A DNA stretch of 36,901 nt from Methylothermaceae bacterium (GTDB lineage Bacteria > Pseudomonadota > Gammaproteobacteria > Methylococcales > Methylothermaceae): positions 1 through 36,901 of the forward strand of contig JALSGR010000317.1 in assembly GCA_026982635.1 (NCBI GenBank), read 5' to 3'. The position numbers and the translations under genes are program-made. Positions within the stretch are counted from its first letter, which is position 1; the number at the start of each line of letters is the position of its first letter. The notes beneath the pieces are model-generated. The model was not told the DNA's origin. It did no database searches and saw nothing but the letters and a program-made list of their open reading frames with translations. Shown piece after piece: positions 20,212 through 31,092 of this stretch.

Positions 20212-20690
20212 CGACGGCGCCAGCCGAGCCAAAAACCCCAGCCGGCCAGCAGGAGAAAGGCGATCAAGGTCCAGGCAGGGATGCTCAGTCCCAGGAAGGT
20301 CCACAGCACCTCGCTGCATTCCCCGGTTCCGCTGACCAGCAGACGAACGGTCTCCGTCAGGGGGAAGTGTTCGAACACGTAGCCCAGACCGGGACCGCAG
20401 GCGGGGACCTCGTCCTCGGGCAGGTTTTGCAGCCAGACGTGACGGGCGGAGAGCAGGGCGCCACCCAGGGCGGTCAATCCGATGAGGGTGCCGTAGCGTC
20501 TGGGGTGGCGGTCGTGGAGCCCGGCGGCCAGGTAGAGAAGCCCCACCAGCAGCACCACGACCCGCTGACTGATGCACAGCGGGCAGGGCTGCAGATCCCG
20601 GACGAACTGGAACCAGGCGGCCACCGTCAGCAGAAGGGCGCAGAACGAAAAGCCTAGCAGAAAACCGAGGCGGTTGGAGATCGTGGGCAT
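20208..20690 (-). CDS. dsbB: Disulfide bond formation protein B
   Basis: LQPCPLCISQRV (CxxC), second Cys pair (PACGPGL...GTGECSE), four TM segments. Start chosen at MPTISNRLGF; the listed ORF is N-terminally over-extended. Confidence 0.93.
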   Translation of the reverse strand: MPTISNRLGFLLGFSFCALLLTVAAWFQFVRDLQPCPLCISQRVVVLLVGLLYLAAGLHDRHPRRYGTLIGLTALGGALLSARHVWLQNLPEDEVPACGPGLGYVFEHFPLTETVRLLVSGTGECSEVLWTFLGLSIPAWTLIAFLLLAGWGFWLGWRRR

Positions 20691-21054
20691 GGATTCGTCA
20701 CCGTTGAAAAACGCCAATACCTTAACAGATTCCGCGCCGGACTGGATCGCCCTGCCATCGATTCCCGGGCCGAGCCGGTCGTTTTTCCGGGGAAGGTCTG
20801 CTGCAGATGAGAATGGCAAGCCCGTCGGCCGGCTTCAGTCGTTTGGAGGCGACAGCAAAATTGAGGGGGGATCAACGAGTTGCCTCGTTTCCGCAAATAC
20901 GCCGTCTCCGGGCGGCGACATCACCGAGAGGACGTTTTTGGGGGTTTTGTATAACCGGTTGATATGAAATGAGAAACGAAATTGGCATCCTATGTGCTAT
21001 CAAGTCGGTGCGAGCGCTTGCAATGGTTGAACGAGAAATGCAACGAGGTTTTCC

Positions 21055-21309
21055 ATGCGTAAATTAGTCATCGTCTCTGTCATCGCTTTGTTTTCCGGCC
21101 TGACTTTCGCCGGTACCCCCTACGAGGAGCTCGACGCCGACAAGGACGGCGTGATCAGTGCGGAGGAGGCCCAGGCCGATCCGAAACTGGCCGGCAGGTT
21201 CAAGGATCTGGACAAAAACCAGGACGACCGGCTGGACGCGGCCGAGTTCGCCCAGTTCGAAATGACGCCGGCCTCGGTGCGGCAAGAAGGCGCTGAAGCC
21301 GGCCGCTAG
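21055..21309 (+). CDS. Small exported EF-hand protein
   Basis: 84 aa; signal peptide MRKLVIVSVIALFSGLTFA; two EF-hand loops DADKDGVISAEE and DKNQDDRLDAAE. Confidence 0.88.
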   Translation: MRKLVIVSVIALFSGLTFAGTPYEELDADKDGVISAEEAQADPKLAGRFKDLDKNQDDRLDAAEFAQFEMTPASVRQEGAEAGR

Positions 21310-21324
21310 TTCGCGACTGACCGA

Positions 21325-21831
21325 TCAGGGAGCAATTGCCAGGGACGGCTTTCGTTCCGCCGCCATTTCCCGGCCTTGGCAACCGCTGAGGTGGATTTCC
21401 GGTGGATCGATCGAAATGCTGAAAGGACTCAGGCGGGCCAGGGTGTTCAGACCCAGGATCGCCCGCCGGCTGTGGGGAAAGACCGCCACTACCACGTTTT
21501 CCAGGACGCACCGCCCGCCGATCCGCAACCGCCCGATCCGGTACAGCGGCACCGAAATCGCCTGGCCGTCGGCCAAAATACCCTGTTGCGACCGGAGGTA
21601 GACGACGTTGTCCCGATCCTGCCGCTGCAGCCGCCGCAGCAGGGCGTCACTCAACGTGGAAAAACTGGAGCCGGTGTCGACCAGCATCCGGGTGGCCAGG
21701 CCCTCGCCGAAATCGCTTTCCACGTAGAAGGTTCCGGTGCCCGGATCGATGAGGGGGATCGTCAGACGTAGTTCTTGACAAACACCGCTGCAGATCCAGA
21801 GTCCGAGCAGTAAGCCCAGCCAACCTTTCAT
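21325..21831 (-). CDS. Exported retropepsin-like (clan AA) aspartic protease family protein
   Basis: Signal peptide, MLVDTGSSFSTLS active-site motif, AILGLNTLARLSPFSI. Confidence 0.78.
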   Translation of the reverse strand: MKGWLGLLLGLWICSGVCQELRLTIPLIDPGTGTFYVESDFGEGLATRMLVDTGSSFSTLSDALLRRLQRQDRDNVVYLRSQQGILADGQAISVPLYRIGRLRIGGRCVLENVVVAVFPHSRRAILGLNTLARLSPFSISIDPPEIHLSGCQGREMAAERKPSLAIAP

Positions 21832-21881
21832 GAATCACGCCCCCCATCGTCCGCCCTTTCCTCTGATTGTAGTTCAAAAAT

Positions 21882-22304
21882 TCAGAATGGCTTGACGGTG
21901 GCCAGAATGACGATGGCGATCAGGAAGAAAACCGGTATTTCGTTGATCCAGCGATAGAAGACGTGGCTGTGGCGATTGCGGTCCCGGCGGAAATCCAGCA
22001 GCCATTTGCCACAGGCCAGGTGATACAGAAGCAGACAGGCCAGCAACGCCAGCTTGGCGTGCAGCCACCCCTGAGTTCCGTACACGTCCCAGGCGTAGTC
22101 CACCAACATCCAGATGCCGAACAACCAGGTGAGGAGCATGCCGGGCGTCATGATGCCGAAATAGAGCTTGCGCTCCATGATCTTGAACCGTTCCCGACCG
22201 ATCTCGTCTTCCGCCATGGCGTGATAGACGAACAGCCGGGGCAGGTAGAACAGGCCGGCGAACCAGGTCACCATGAAAATCAGATGAAACGCTTTCAGCC
22301 ACAT
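21882..22304 (-). CDS. hemJ: HemJ-type protoporphyrinogen oxidase / CopD-like membrane protein
   Basis: MWLKAFHLIFMVTWFAGLFYLPRLFVYHAMA; ERKLYFGIMTPGMLLTWLFGIWML; W-H-K pattern typical of HemJ. Start at CAT 22302-22304, in frame with the listed 300-aa ORF. Confidence 0.88.
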   Translation of the reverse strand: MWLKAFHLIFMVTWFAGLFYLPRLFVYHAMAEDEIGRERFKIMERKLYFGIMTPGMLLTWLFGIWMLVDYAWDVYGTQGWLHAKLALLACLLLYHLACGKWLLDFRRDRNRHSHVFYRWINEIPVFFLIAIVILATVKPF

Positions 22305-22312
22305 GATCGCGG

Positions 22313-22813
22313 TCAGCCTCGCTCGAGATGATTTTGCAACAGGGTTTCCAATCGCGCCATGTCGGGAATGCCGGTGTGGCGCCAGAGAATGCGGGCGTCG
22401 GGCCCCAGCAGGATCCAGGTGGGAATCAGACGGACCTGGAAGGCGGCGCTGATCCGGCCGGAAGGGTCCAGGGCGACCGGATAGGGGGGACGGCGGCGCT
22501 CGACGAACGCCATCACCCGGTTGGGGGGATCGTAGGGCATGGCCACGGCGACGATCCGTAATCCCCGGGGGCGATATTCGTGGTACAGGCGTTCCAGGGC
22601 CGGCATTTCTTCCAGGCAGGCGGGGCAACCGGTGGCCCAGAAATTGAGCAGCACCGGCCCCCCATGATCCGGCAGGGTGAGCGTTTCGCCGGTCACCGTG
22701 GTCAAGGTCAGCGGTTCGGGGCGAGTTTGCCGGCTCAGGAAAGCCGCCGCCAGGAGTCCGGCGAGCGCCAACGGCAGCACCCATTCAAGCCGACGGCCGA
22801 AGAGCGTGGACAT
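22313..22813 (-). CDS. TlpA/ResA-family thioredoxin-like protein
   Basis: N-terminal TM anchor, VLLNFWATGCPACLEEMPALERLY (CPAC), IPTWILLGPDARILWRHTG. Confidence 0.9.
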   Translation of the reverse strand: MSTLFGRRLEWVLPLALAGLLAAAFLSRQTRPEPLTLTTVTGETLTLPDHGGPVLLNFWATGCPACLEEMPALERLYHEYRPRGLRIVAVAMPYDPPNRVMAFVERRRPPYPVALDPSGRISAAFQVRLIPTWILLGPDARILWRHTGIPDMARLETLLQNHLERG

Positions 22814-24080
22814 AGGGTTCGGTCAGGCTGTCGTACAACGGTTTGGGGTTGAGCAGTTTCGCCACGCCGGCGGCGATGAAGGCCGCCGCCATCAAAGGCA
22901 GCAGCAATTCATGGGTGTCGGTCATCTCCATCACCAGGACGAAAGCCGTCATCGGCGTCTGCAGCATCCCGCCGAAGTAGGCGCACATGGTGAGCAACAC
23001 CATCGTGGAAAAGGGGGCGATGGGCAGCCAGAGATGGAGGTCGGCACCCAGCGCCGCGCCCACCGACAGGGAGGGGACGAACAGGCCGGCGGGAACCCCG
23101 CTGAGCGCCGTCGCCAATGTGGCGGCGGCTTTGTACAACGGATACCAGGGCGATATCGGCTCCGTCTCGGTGACGATCCGCACCAGCATCGGGTAACCGG
23201 TCCCGAGGGTCTGCCCTTGACTGATGTCGCCGAGCCAGGCGATCGCCAGACCGAGGCCGAGAACCCAGGCCAGGCGGCGTCGGCCTGTGAGGCCCGCGGT
23301 TCGCCTTCCCAGGGTCAGCAGCAGGCGGCTGAAGATTCCGCCGGTCAGGCCGCCGACGACGCCGCAAAGAGGAATGGCCAGCCAGGCCCGCCCGGGGGGT
23401 AGGAGCACCTGGCGGGCTCCCAGGAAAACGTAGTGGTTCAGGATGACGAAGGCGGTCATACCGGCAAGGATGATGGCGGTCAGCACCAGACTGCCGATTT
23501 TTTCTTCCAGTGACCGGCCCAGTTCCTCGATGGCGAAGATGATCCCGGCCAGAGGGGCGCTGAACAGGGCGGCGAACCCGGCGGCGCTGCCGGCGAGGAT
23601 GAAGCCGCGTTCCAGGTAATGGGGCGGAAAGCGCGCCGCCTGCCCCAGGGCGGTCATGATGGAGGCGCCGATCTGGATGGCCGGCCCGCCGAGGCCGGCG
23701 GAGGCGCCCGACAGCAGCCCCAGATTGGTCAGGATCACTTTGCCGACGGCGATGTCGAACGAGACGAAACGCCGCCTCGATTTGAGATCGCGGGAAATCG
23801 CCAGCGCCGCCTTGACCTGGGGTACCCCGCTGCCGCGGGCGCCGGAAAACCAGCGTTCGGTCAACCAGACCGTGATCGCCAGCCCCAGGGGACAGAGGAG
23901 AAAGAGCGCCCTGGGATATTGTTGGGCGAAGCCGCGCACTTGGGCGACCGCCTTTTCACTCAGCAGGGTGAGGGCGCTGATGAACAACCCCACCAGCACC
24001 GCCCCGCTCCAGAAGACCAGGCGCTGTTTCCAGCCGACGGCGGACGACGAAGAAGGCGAATCGCTGGTTGTCGGTTCCAT
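22785..24080 (-). CDS. ClC-family chloride channel/transporter
   Basis: GSGVPQVKAAL, SAGLGGPAIQIGASI, GVPAGLFVPSLSVGAALG. Start chosen at MEPTTSDSPSSSS (CAT 24078-24080). Confidence 0.92.
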   Translation of the reverse strand: MEPTTSDSPSSSSAVGWKQRLVFWSGAVLVGLFISALTLLSEKAVAQVRGFAQQYPRALFLLCPLGLAITVWLTERWFSGARGSGVPQVKAALAISRDLKSRRRFVSFDIAVGKVILTNLGLLSGASAGLGGPAIQIGASIMTALGQAARFPPHYLERGFILAGSAAGFAALFSAPLAGIIFAIEELGRSLEEKIGSLVLTAIILAGMTAFVILNHYVFLGARQVLLPPGRAWLAIPLCGVVGGLTGGIFSRLLLTLGRRTAGLTGRRRLAWVLGLGLAIAWLGDISQGQTLGTGYPMLVRIVTETEPISPWYPLYKAAATLATALSGVPAGLFVPSLSVGAALGADLHLWLPIAPFSTMVLLTMCAYFGGMLQTPMTAFVLVMEMTDTHELLLPLMAAAFIAAGVAKLLNPKPLYDSLTEPYVHALRPSA

Positions 24081-24193
24081 GGGGGTCGGTGTCGGGATCA
24101 CCCTCGGTCGATCGGTTTTTTCCTGGACTTTACTCCGTGGAGATCGGCGAACCGATCGTCGGGGTCGGTTGAGTATAGCAGAACGCACGTTGC

Positions 24194-24199
24194 TATAAT
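24194..24199 (+). promoter_or_regulatory. Possible sigma70 -10 element (TATAAT) upstream of argC
   Basis: Exact TATAAT 30 bp upstream of the argC ATG; a weak TTGAGT (24169-24174) lies 19 bp upstream, so spacing is suboptimal. Confidence 0.4.
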
Positions 24200-24228
24200 C
24201 AACGTTTTCGTTGCGGAGTCACGAAGTC

Positions 24229-25257
24229 ATGATCAAAGCGGCGATTGTGGGGGGTACCGGCTATACCGGCGTGGAGTTGATGCGGATTCTCAGCCGCCAC
24301 CCCCAGGTGGAACTCGCCCTCGTCACTTCCCGGGCCGATGCCGGCAAGGCGGTCGCCGAAGTCTATCCCAGCCTGCGGGGGGTCGTCGATCTGACGTTCC
24401 GGGAGCCCGACGTGGAAGCTCTGGGCGACCATGACGTGATCTTCTTCGCTACCCCCAACGGTACGGCGATGCATTACGCCCCTTCCCTGCTGGACAGGGG
24501 TCGGGTGGTGATCGATCTGGCCGCCGATTTCCGCCTCAGGGATGCCGGGCTGTGGCAACGGTGGTACGGGGAGCCCCACGCCTGTCCCGAGTTGCTGGCG
24601 GTGGCCGTCTACGGCCTGCCGGAAGTCAATCGCGATCGGATCAAGAAAGCGCGCCTGATCGCCTGTCCCGGCTGCTATCCGACCGCCGTGCAGCTGGGTT
24701 ATCTGCCCCTGTTGCACCACCGCTTGATCGAAGTGACCGGCCTGATCGCCGACTGCAAGTCCGGCGTTTCCGGCGCCGGCCGCACCGCTCGGCTTTCCAG
24801 CCTGATGGCGGAAGCCGGCGAAGGGCTGAGGGCCTATTCGGTGCCGGGGCACCGGCATCATCCGGAAATCTGTCAGGGGCTTCGGGCCATGGCCGGCAAG
24901 GCGGTGGAGTTGACGTTTGTGCCTCATCTGGCCCCCATGATCCGGGGGATTCACGCCACCCTGTACGCCCGGCTGCAGGAGGCGGTCGATCTGCAAGCCC
25001 TGTACGAAGACCACTACCGACGGGAGCCGTTCGTCGACGTCCTGCCGCCCGGTTCCCATCCCGACACGGTGGACGTCCGCGGCGCCAACCGTTGTCAGAT
25101 CGCGGTGCACCGTCCGGGGGACGGGAGGCAGGTGGTGGTGTTGGCGGTGATCGACAACCTGGTCAAGGGCGCGGCCGGACAGGCGGTGCAGAACATGAAT
25201 CTGGTTTTCGGCCTGCCCGAGACCGAGGGATTGGAACGGGTCGGGTTGTATCCTTGA
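24229..25257 (+). CDS. argC: N-acetyl-gamma-glutamyl-phosphate reductase
   Basis: [58 protein letters not shown] at 24229 (the listed 24211 start is TTG). Confidence 0.95.
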   Translation: MIKAAIVGGTGYTGVELMRILSRHPQVELALVTSRADAGKAVAEVYPSLRGVVDLTFREPDVEALGDHDVIFFATPNGTAMHYAPSLLDRGRVVIDLAADFRLRDAGLWQRWYGEPHACPELLAVAVYGLPEVNRDRIKKARLIACPGCYPTAVQLGYLPLLHHRLIEVTGLIADCKSGVSGAGRTARLSSLMAEAGEGLRAYSVPGHRHHPEICQGLRAMAGKAVELTFVPHLAPMIRGIHATLYARLQEAVDLQALYEDHYRREPFVDVLPPGSHPDTVDVRGANRCQIAVHRPGDGRQVVVLAVIDNLVKGAAGQAVQNMNLVFGLPETEGLERVGLYP

Positions 25258-25271
25258 GCGCGGCGGGCACT

Positions 25272-25305
25272 ATTTTTGACCAAAATGGTCAGGTACTGGG
25301 ATAAT
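25272..25305 (+). promoter_or_regulatory. Putative erpA promoter with IscR type-1-like box overlapping -35
   Basis: TTGACC (25276-25281), 18 bp spacer, GATAAT (25300-25305); inverted repeat TGACC-AAAAT-GGTCA (25277-25291) within ATTTTTGACCAAAATGGTCAGGTAC. Confidence 0.55.
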
Positions 25306-25337
25306 CATCGTCTGTCGTCATTCCAAGGAGAGCGCCG

Positions 25338-25679
25338 ATGAGCAGCAACGAAACTCCCATCATCTTCACCGATAGCGCCGCCGCCAAGGTGGCGGAACTG
25401 CTGGCCGAGGAGGAAAACCCCGACCTCAAGCTGCGCGTTTACATCACCGGCGGCGGCTGTTCCGGTTTCCAGTACGGCTTCACCTTCGACGACGAGATGG
25501 CCGAAGACGACACCTTGATCGAGAAGAACGGCGTCCAGGTGTTGATCGATGCCATGAGTCTGCAATATCTCAAGGGGGCCGAGATCGATTACAAGGACGA
25601 TCTCTCCGGCGCCCGCTTCGTCATCCGAAACCCCAACGCCAAGACCACCTGCGGCTGCGGCTCCTCCTTCGCGGTCTAG
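25338..25679 (+). CDS. erpA: Iron-sulfur cluster insertion protein ErpA (A-type carrier)
   Basis: [22 protein letters not shown]...[12 protein letters not shown]: three conserved cysteines of A-type carriers. Confidence 0.95.
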   Translation: MSSNETPIIFTDSAAAKVAELLAEEENPDLKLRVYITGGGCSGFQYGFTFDDEMAEDDTLIEKNGVQVLIDAMSLQYLKGAEIDYKDDLSGARFVIRNPNAKTTCGCGSSFAV

Positions 25680-26785
25680 GCGGGATAGACGGCGCCGAGC
25701 ACCACTTCGCGCCGCGCCCCGGTCACCGACGGCAGATTGCCCGCCCGTCCCGACAGGGTGCGCCAGGCCAGCCAGGCGAACGCCAGCGCTTCCACCTGAT
25801 CCGGATCGATGCCGTGATCGGCCGTCGTGTCGACCGGGTACCGGCAATACCGCCGTAGGAGACTCATCAGGAACGTGTTGTGGGTGCCGCCGCCGCAGAC
25901 CAGCAGACGCCGAGGGCGGGGTGCGAGGGTTGCCAGCGCCCGGGCGACGGTGGCGGCGGTCAAATGGGCGAGGGTGGCTTGAACGTCCTGAGGCGCGATG
26001 GGGGGAAAGTCCTTCAAGCGCGCTTCGAGCCAGTCGAGGGAAAAGTATTCCGGGCCGCTGCTTTTCGGGGGTGGGCGTTTGAAGTAGGGGTCCGCCAGCA
26101 GGCTCTCCAGCAGCCCCAGGTGCGGTTTCCCTCCGGCGGCCCATTGGCCTTCGGAATCCCAGCGCCGTCCCAGGTGACGGGCGATCCAGCGGTTCAGCAG
26201 CGTGTTGCCGGGGCCGGTGTCGAAGCCGACGACCGGTCGTTCCTCGTCGGCCGGCAGCAGGGTGACGTTGGCGATGCCGCCGAGATTGAGAATCGCCCGC
26301 TGTTCCCGGGGGGAGTGGAAGACCGCCCGGTGGAACGCCGGCACCAGGGGAGCGCCCTGGCCGCCGGCGGCGATGTCGCGGCGGCGGAAATCGGCCACCG
26401 TGGTGATGCCGGTCCGCTCGGCGATCCGGTTGGGGTCGCCGATTTGCCAACTGTAAGGGTAACGGCCTTCCGGGCCGTGGTGGAAGGTCTGCCCATGGCA
26501 GCCGATGGCCCGGATCCGACGTGGGGCAAGGCCGCTTTGCTCCAGCAGTTCCATGACCGTCCCGGCGAACACTTCCCCCAGGCGGGCGTCCAGTTCCCCG
26601 ATCACCCGAGTGGGGACGGCCGCTGCGAAACAGTGCGCCTGCAGCAGCCGGTGGAGTTCGGGGTCGAACGGTCGGTAGAGCGAGCCGCAGACGGTGATGT
26701 CCCGGTCGGATGCGATCTCGGCCAGGACCGCATCGACGCCGTCGAGGCTGGTACCGGCCATCAGGCCGATGTAGTAGCCTTTCAT
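25676..26785 (-). CDS. anmK: Anhydro-N-acetylmuramic acid kinase
   Basis: [73 protein letters not shown]. Confidence 0.95.
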   Translation of the reverse strand: MKGYYIGLMAGTSLDGVDAVLAEIASDRDITVCGSLYRPFDPELHRLLQAHCFAAAVPTRVIGELDARLGEVFAGTVMELLEQSGLAPRRIRAIGCHGQTFHHGPEGRYPYSWQIGDPNRIAERTGITTVADFRRRDIAAGGQGAPLVPAFHRAVFHSPREQRAILNLGGIANVTLLPADEERPVVGFDTGPGNTLLNRWIARHLGRRWDSEGQWAAGGKPHLGLLESLLADPYFKRPPPKSSGPEYFSLDWLEARLKDFPPIAPQDVQATLAHLTAATVARALATLAPRPRRLLVCGGGTHNTFLMSLLRRYCRYPVDTTADHGIDPDQVEALAFAWLAWRTLSGRAGNLPSVTGARREVVLGAVYPA

Positions 26786-28077
26786 TTTCGCCCGCTGTCC
26801 GCCCGCACCAGGGCGGTGGGACGATGGCGGTCCAGTTCCGCCAGGAGGGAGGCGGCCTGTTGCCGGAAAGCGGCCATCAGGGTCTTGGGGATCGGTTTGC
26901 TGTCGGGGAGGGGAACGGTCAGGGGATCCTTGTGGACGCCGTCGATGCGGAATTCGTAATGAAGGTGCGGGCCGGTGGCGAGCCCGGATTTGCCCACGTA
27001 GGCGATCACGTCCCCCTGCTTGACCCGGCTGCCGCGTTTGAAGCGGGGATTGAAGCGCTGGAGATGGGCGTAGAGCGTGGTGTAGCGACGGCCGTGCTGC
27101 AAGATGACGACCCGGCCGTAGCCTCCCTTCCAGCCCCGGAAGATGATCCGGCCGTCTCCGGTGGCCCGCACCGGGGTACCGATGGGGGCGGCGTAATCCA
27201 CGCCCTTGTGGGCGCGGATCCGGTGCAGGAGCGGATGGCGGCGCTTCAGATTGAAACGCGAGGTGATCCGGGCCGACTTGACCGGCATTCGCAGGAAGGC
27301 CTTGCGCAGCGATTTGCCTTCCGGGGTGTAATAGTCGCTGTGGTCGTCGTAGGTGAAGCGAATCGCCCGATACGTTTTACCTCGGTTGATGAATTCCGCG
27401 GCGACGATCGGGCCGTTGCCGATGAACTCCCCGTCGACGAACAACTTCTCGTAGAGCACGGTGAACTGGTCGCCGGGGCGGATGCCGCGCTGGAAGTCGA
27501 CGTCCCAGCCGAAGATGTCGGTCAATTGCATGATGAGATTGTCGGTGAGACCGGCTTTCTTGCCCGCCTGGTACAAGGACGACTGGATGATGCCGCTTGC
27601 CTGTTCGAGGCGTTTTCGGGGCTGGTGGAAGATCTTCTCGATGTCGAAGTCGTCCTCGTCGATGCGGGCGGCGGTGATGCTTTCCCGGTGACTGCGCCGG
27701 TACACCAGTTTTTCCAGCTCGCCGTCTTCGTTGACCAGAAACTTGACCGTCCTTCCCGGGTAGAGCCGGGTCAGCTCCTTCACCAGGCGTTCATCGCTGC
27801 GTAGCAGTTCGTTGAGGTCGTCGCCGTTCAGGTGGTAACGTTTGAAGATGCCCGCCAGAGTCTCCCCCCGCTGGATACGGTGCTGAATCCAGGTCGGTTC
27901 TGCGGTTGTCTTCGTCTCGGCGACTACAGGCTGTGGTTGCTCCTTTTCCGACGGCAGGGGAGCGGTCGAAGGTCGGGGTTCGGTGCTCTGCTCGCCGCCG
28001 AAATCGTAGAGAGCGGATAGGATCAAACCGATGGCGAGAGCCCGTAGCAAAGTTTTGCTGGAAAGGTCGAAACGCAT
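26782..28077 (-). CDS. M23-family peptidoglycan DD-metallopeptidase (MepM-like) with LysM-like region
   Basis: N-terminal membrane anchor, LysM-like [17 protein letters not shown]23 motifs [20 protein letters not shown] and [16 protein letters not shown]-type overlap with anmK. Confidence 0.92.
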   Translation of the reverse strand: MRFDLSSKTLLRALAIGLILSALYDFGGEQSTEPRPSTAPLPSEKEQPQPVVAETKTTAEPTWIQHRIQRGETLAGIFKRYHLNGDDLNELLRSDERLVKELTRLYPGRTVKFLVNEDGELEKLVYRRSHRESITAARIDEDDFDIEKIFHQPRKRLEQASGIIQSSLYQAGKKAGLTDNLIMQLTDIFGWDVDFQRGIRPGDQFTVLYEKLFVDGEFIGNGPIVAAEFINRGKTYRAIRFTYDDHSDYYTPEGKSLRKAFLRMPVKSARITSRFNLKRRHPLLHRIRAHKGVDYAAPIGTPVRATGDGRIIFRGWKGGYGRVVILQHGRRYTTLYAHLQRFNPRFKRGSRVKQGDVIAYVGKSGLATGPHLHYEFRIDGVHKDPLTVPLPDSKPIPKTLMAAFRQQAASLLAELDRHRPTALVRADSGRK

Positions 28078-28177
28078 GATCGGAGTTTCAGCGAGCCGGT
28101 CAGTTTCGGATTCTGTCAGGCTTCCTGGTTATAATGGCGGCCGACGCGATCAATTATATGGGAAACGAGGCTTGAAT

Positions 28178-29380
28178 ATGGATGTGGAGCGAGCGCTGGC
28201 GTTGATCGGGCGCGGTGCCGAGGAGATTCTGCCGGAAACGGAACTCCGGGAACGGCTGCGGAGCGGCCGTCCCTTGCGGGTCAAGGCGGGTTTCGATCCC
28301 ACGGCGCCGGATCTGCACCTGGGGCACACGGTCCTGCTCAACAAACTCAAACAGTTTCAGGATCTCGGTCATGAGGCCATCTTTCTGATCGGGGATTTCA
28401 CCGCCATGATCGGCGATCCCACGGGAAAAAGCCAGACCCGTCCGCCCCTGACCCGCGACGAGGTGATCGAAAACGCCCGGACCTACGAGGAACAGATCTA
28501 CAAGATCCTCGATCCGGAAAAGACCCTGGTGATGTTCAATTCCACTTGGATGAACGCCATGAGCGCGGCGGATCTGATCCAGCTGGCGGGCAAATACACC
28601 GTGGCCCGGATGCTGGAGAGGGACGATTTCAGCAAGCGCTACAAGAGCGGCCAGGCGATCGCCATCCACGAATTCCTTTATCCCCTGATCCAGGGATACG
28701 ATTCGGTCGCCCTCAAGGCGGACGTGGAGCTGGGGGGGACGGACCAGAAATTCAATCTACTGGTGGGGCGTCATCTCCAGGAGATCTACGGCCAGAAGCC
28801 CCAGGTGGTGATCACCATGCCGCTGCTGGAGGGGCTCGACGGAGTTCAGAAGATGTCCAAATCCCTCGGCAACTACATCGGCATCACCGAACCGCCGGAC
28901 GAGCAGTTCGGCAAGCTGATGTCCATCTCCGACACGCTCATGTGGCGTTACTTCGAGTTGCTCAGTTTTCGTCCCATGGAAGAGATCGAGGCCTGGAAAC
29001 GGGCCTGTGCCGAGGGCGCCAATCCCCGGGACTTCAAGGTCAGGCTGGCCCTGGAGATCGTCGCCCGATTCCACGGCGACGAGGCGGCCCGGCGGGCCCT
29101 GGAACAGTTCGAGGCCCGATTCCGGCATGGTGCCCTGCCGCAGGACCTGGAGACCGTCCAGGTTTCCGCCGGCGAGGCCGACGGCATCGGCATCGCCCAT
29201 CTGCTCAAGGCGGTGGGGTTGGTGAAAAGCACTTCCGAGGCGCTGCGCCTGATCCAGCAGGGGGCGGTTCGGATCGACGGGGAACGAATCGGCGATCCCA
29301 AGCTGCGGATCCCCCCGGGATCGTCGCATGTCTTTCAGGTGGGCAAACGCCGTTTCGCCAAGGTGGAGGTGACCCGATGA
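28178..29380 (+). CDS. tyrS: Tyrosyl-tRNA synthetase
   Basis: [20 protein letters not shown] (HIGH-class), [14 protein letters not shown] (KMSKS), C-terminal S4-like domain. ATG at 28178; the 28031 start is an over-extension. Confidence 0.96.
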   Translation: MDVERALALIGRGAEEILPETELRERLRSGRPLRVKAGFDPTAPDLHLGHTVLLNKLKQFQDLGHEAIFLIGDFTAMIGDPTGKSQTRPPLTRDEVIENARTYEEQIYKILDPEKTLVMFNSTWMNAMSAADLIQLAGKYTVARMLERDDFSKRYKSGQAIAIHEFLYPLIQGYDSVALKADVELGGTDQKFNLLVGRHLQEIYGQKPQVVITMPLLEGLDGVQKMSKSLGNYIGITEPPDEQFGKLMSISDTLMWRYFELLSFRPMEEIEAWKRACAEGANPRDFKVRLALEIVARFHGDEAARRALEQFEARFRHGALPQDLETVQVSAGEADGIGIAHLLKAVGLVKSTSEALRLIQQGAVRIDGERIGDPKLRIPPGSSHVFQVGKRRFAKVEVTR

Positions 29381-31092
29381 GCGACGAACCGAGATTACGG
29401 GACATTCTCGATCACGAACCTAGGCCGCTGCGATTTGGCACCAGCGGGGTGCGGGCCAGGGTGGAGGAATTGACCGACGTGGAGGTCTATTGCCTGACCC
29501 GCGGCACCCTGGCCTATTTCCAGCAGATCGGCAAGCTGGTCTGTCCGGGGCATCGGGGCGAGGTCGCCGTTCCCCTGGCCGGTGACCTGCGTCCCTCCAC
29601 CGATCGCCTGCTTCGGGCGACCGCCAAGGCCGTCATCGATGCCGGTCTGGCGGTGGACCATTGCGGCCGGATTCCCACGCCCGCTTTGACCTACCACGCC
29701 CTCCAGTGCCGCGTGGCCAGTTTCGTGGTGACCGGCAGCCACATCCCCGCCGACCGCAACGGCCAGAAGGTCAACCGCTGCGACGGCGAAGTGCTCAAGC
29801 GCGACGAGGCCGGCATCGTCGCCGCCGTCGAGGCATTCCGCGAGCGGGAATACGGCCGTCCGGCCGCCGAATCGCCGTTCGGTGCCGACGGGATGCTGAA
29901 ACCGGCGTTCCGGCCGGCGCTGCCGCCCGTCGATCCGGCGGCTTCCGAGGTGTATCGGGATCGTTACCGCCAGGTGTTCGCCGGCGACGTTCTCCAGGGT
30001 TGGCGTGTCCTGTTCTTCGAATACAGCGCCGTGGGCCGCGACCTCATTCCCCGGATCCTCCAGGACGCCGGGGCGGAAGTGATCCGGGCGGGGCGTAGCG
30101 AGGACTTCTTCCCCCTGGACACCGAAGCCATTTCCGACGCTCACCTGCAGATGCTCGCCGAGCTGGCCGAGCGGCAGGACCGTCCCCCTCAAGCCATCCT
30201 GTCCACCGACGGTGACAGCGATCGACCGTTGGTGGTGGCGGTCGATGGCCGCGAGCTTCATTTCATTCCGGGCGACCTGCTCGGCGCCTTGGTGGCCGAA
30301 TATCTCGGTGCCGACGCGGTGGCGGTACCCGTCAGCGCCAATCCGGTGCTGGAGGAATGGCTCGATCGTCGCGGCATTCGGATCCGCCGTACCCGCATCG
30401 GGTCACCTTACGTGATCGAGGCGATGCAGCAGCTACGCGCCGAGGGATTCAGGCGGGTGATGGCCTGGGAGGCCAACGGCGGTTTTCTGTTGGGGAGCGC
30501 CATCGAGATGGGCGGAGGTGTGCTCGAGGCGTTGCCGACCCGAGACGCCACCTTGCCGATCCTTTGCGTCCTCGCCGCCGCCAGGGGGCGGAAGGGCGGT
30601 CTGCAGGAACTGCTGGAAGCTTTCCCGCCGTGCTATGGCAAATCGGATCTCATCGACGACTTCCCCCAGGCGCAGAGCCGCCGTATCGTCGCCTGGTTCA
30701 CGCCCGAGGACGACCGTATCAAGGAGCTTCGTTTCGAGGCCGACGGCATCGCCCTGTTCGACGCCGCCGGCGACCGGATCGGTTTCTGGTCTACCGGCAC
30801 GCCGGAGGCGGAGCGCTGGGAAGCGAAACGGCGCTTGTTGGAAAGCGTTTTCCGTCCCGAGGACGGGTTCGCCCCGCTGGTGAAACTCAACGTTCTCGAC
30901 GGCGTGCGCTGTTATTTCGCCAACGGGGAGATCGCCCACGTGCGTCCTTCCGGCAACGCCCCGCAGTTGCGTATCTACGCCTTCGCCGATATGCGCGACC
31001 GGGCCCGGGAAATCGCCGCTCTCGCCGTGCGGGAGCCGGACGGTCTGTTGCGGCGATTGGCGCGCGAGGTGGAAACGGCGGCGGGTCAGTGA
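29377..31092 (+). CDS. Alpha-D-phosphohexomutase (phosphomannomutase/phosphoglucomutase-like)
   Basis: [17 protein letters not shown], catalytic serine loop [12 protein letters not shown], metal loop [10 protein letters not shown], sugar-binding loop [13 protein letters not shown] 29377 overlaps the tyrS stop (ATGA). Confidence 0.92.
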   Translation: MSDEPRLRDILDHEPRPLRFGTSGVRARVEELTDVEVYCLTRGTLAYFQQIGKLVCPGHRGEVAVPLAGDLRPSTDRLLRATAKAVIDAGLAVDHCGRIPTPALTYHALQCRVASFVVTGSHIPADRNGQKVNRCDGEVLKRDEAGIVAAVEAFREREYGRPAAESPFGADGMLKPAFRPALPPVDPAASEVYRDRYRQVFAGDVLQGWRVLFFEYSAVGRDLIPRILQDAGAEVIRAGRSEDFFPLDTEAISDAHLQMLAELAERQDRPPQAILSTDGDSDRPLVVAVDGRELHFIPGDLLGALVAEYLGADAVAVPVSANPVLEEWLDRRGIRIRRTRIGSPYVIEAMQQLRAEGFRRVMAWEANGGFLLGSAIEMGGGVLEALPTRDATLPILCVLAAARGRKGGLQELLEAFPPCYGKSDLIDDFPQAQSRRIVAWFTPEDDRIKELRFEADGIALFDAAGDRIGFWSTGTPEAERWEAKRRLLESVFRPEDGFAPLVKLNVLDGVRCYFANGEIAHVRPSGNAPQLRIYAFADMRDRAREIAALAVREPDGLLRRLAREVETAAGQ

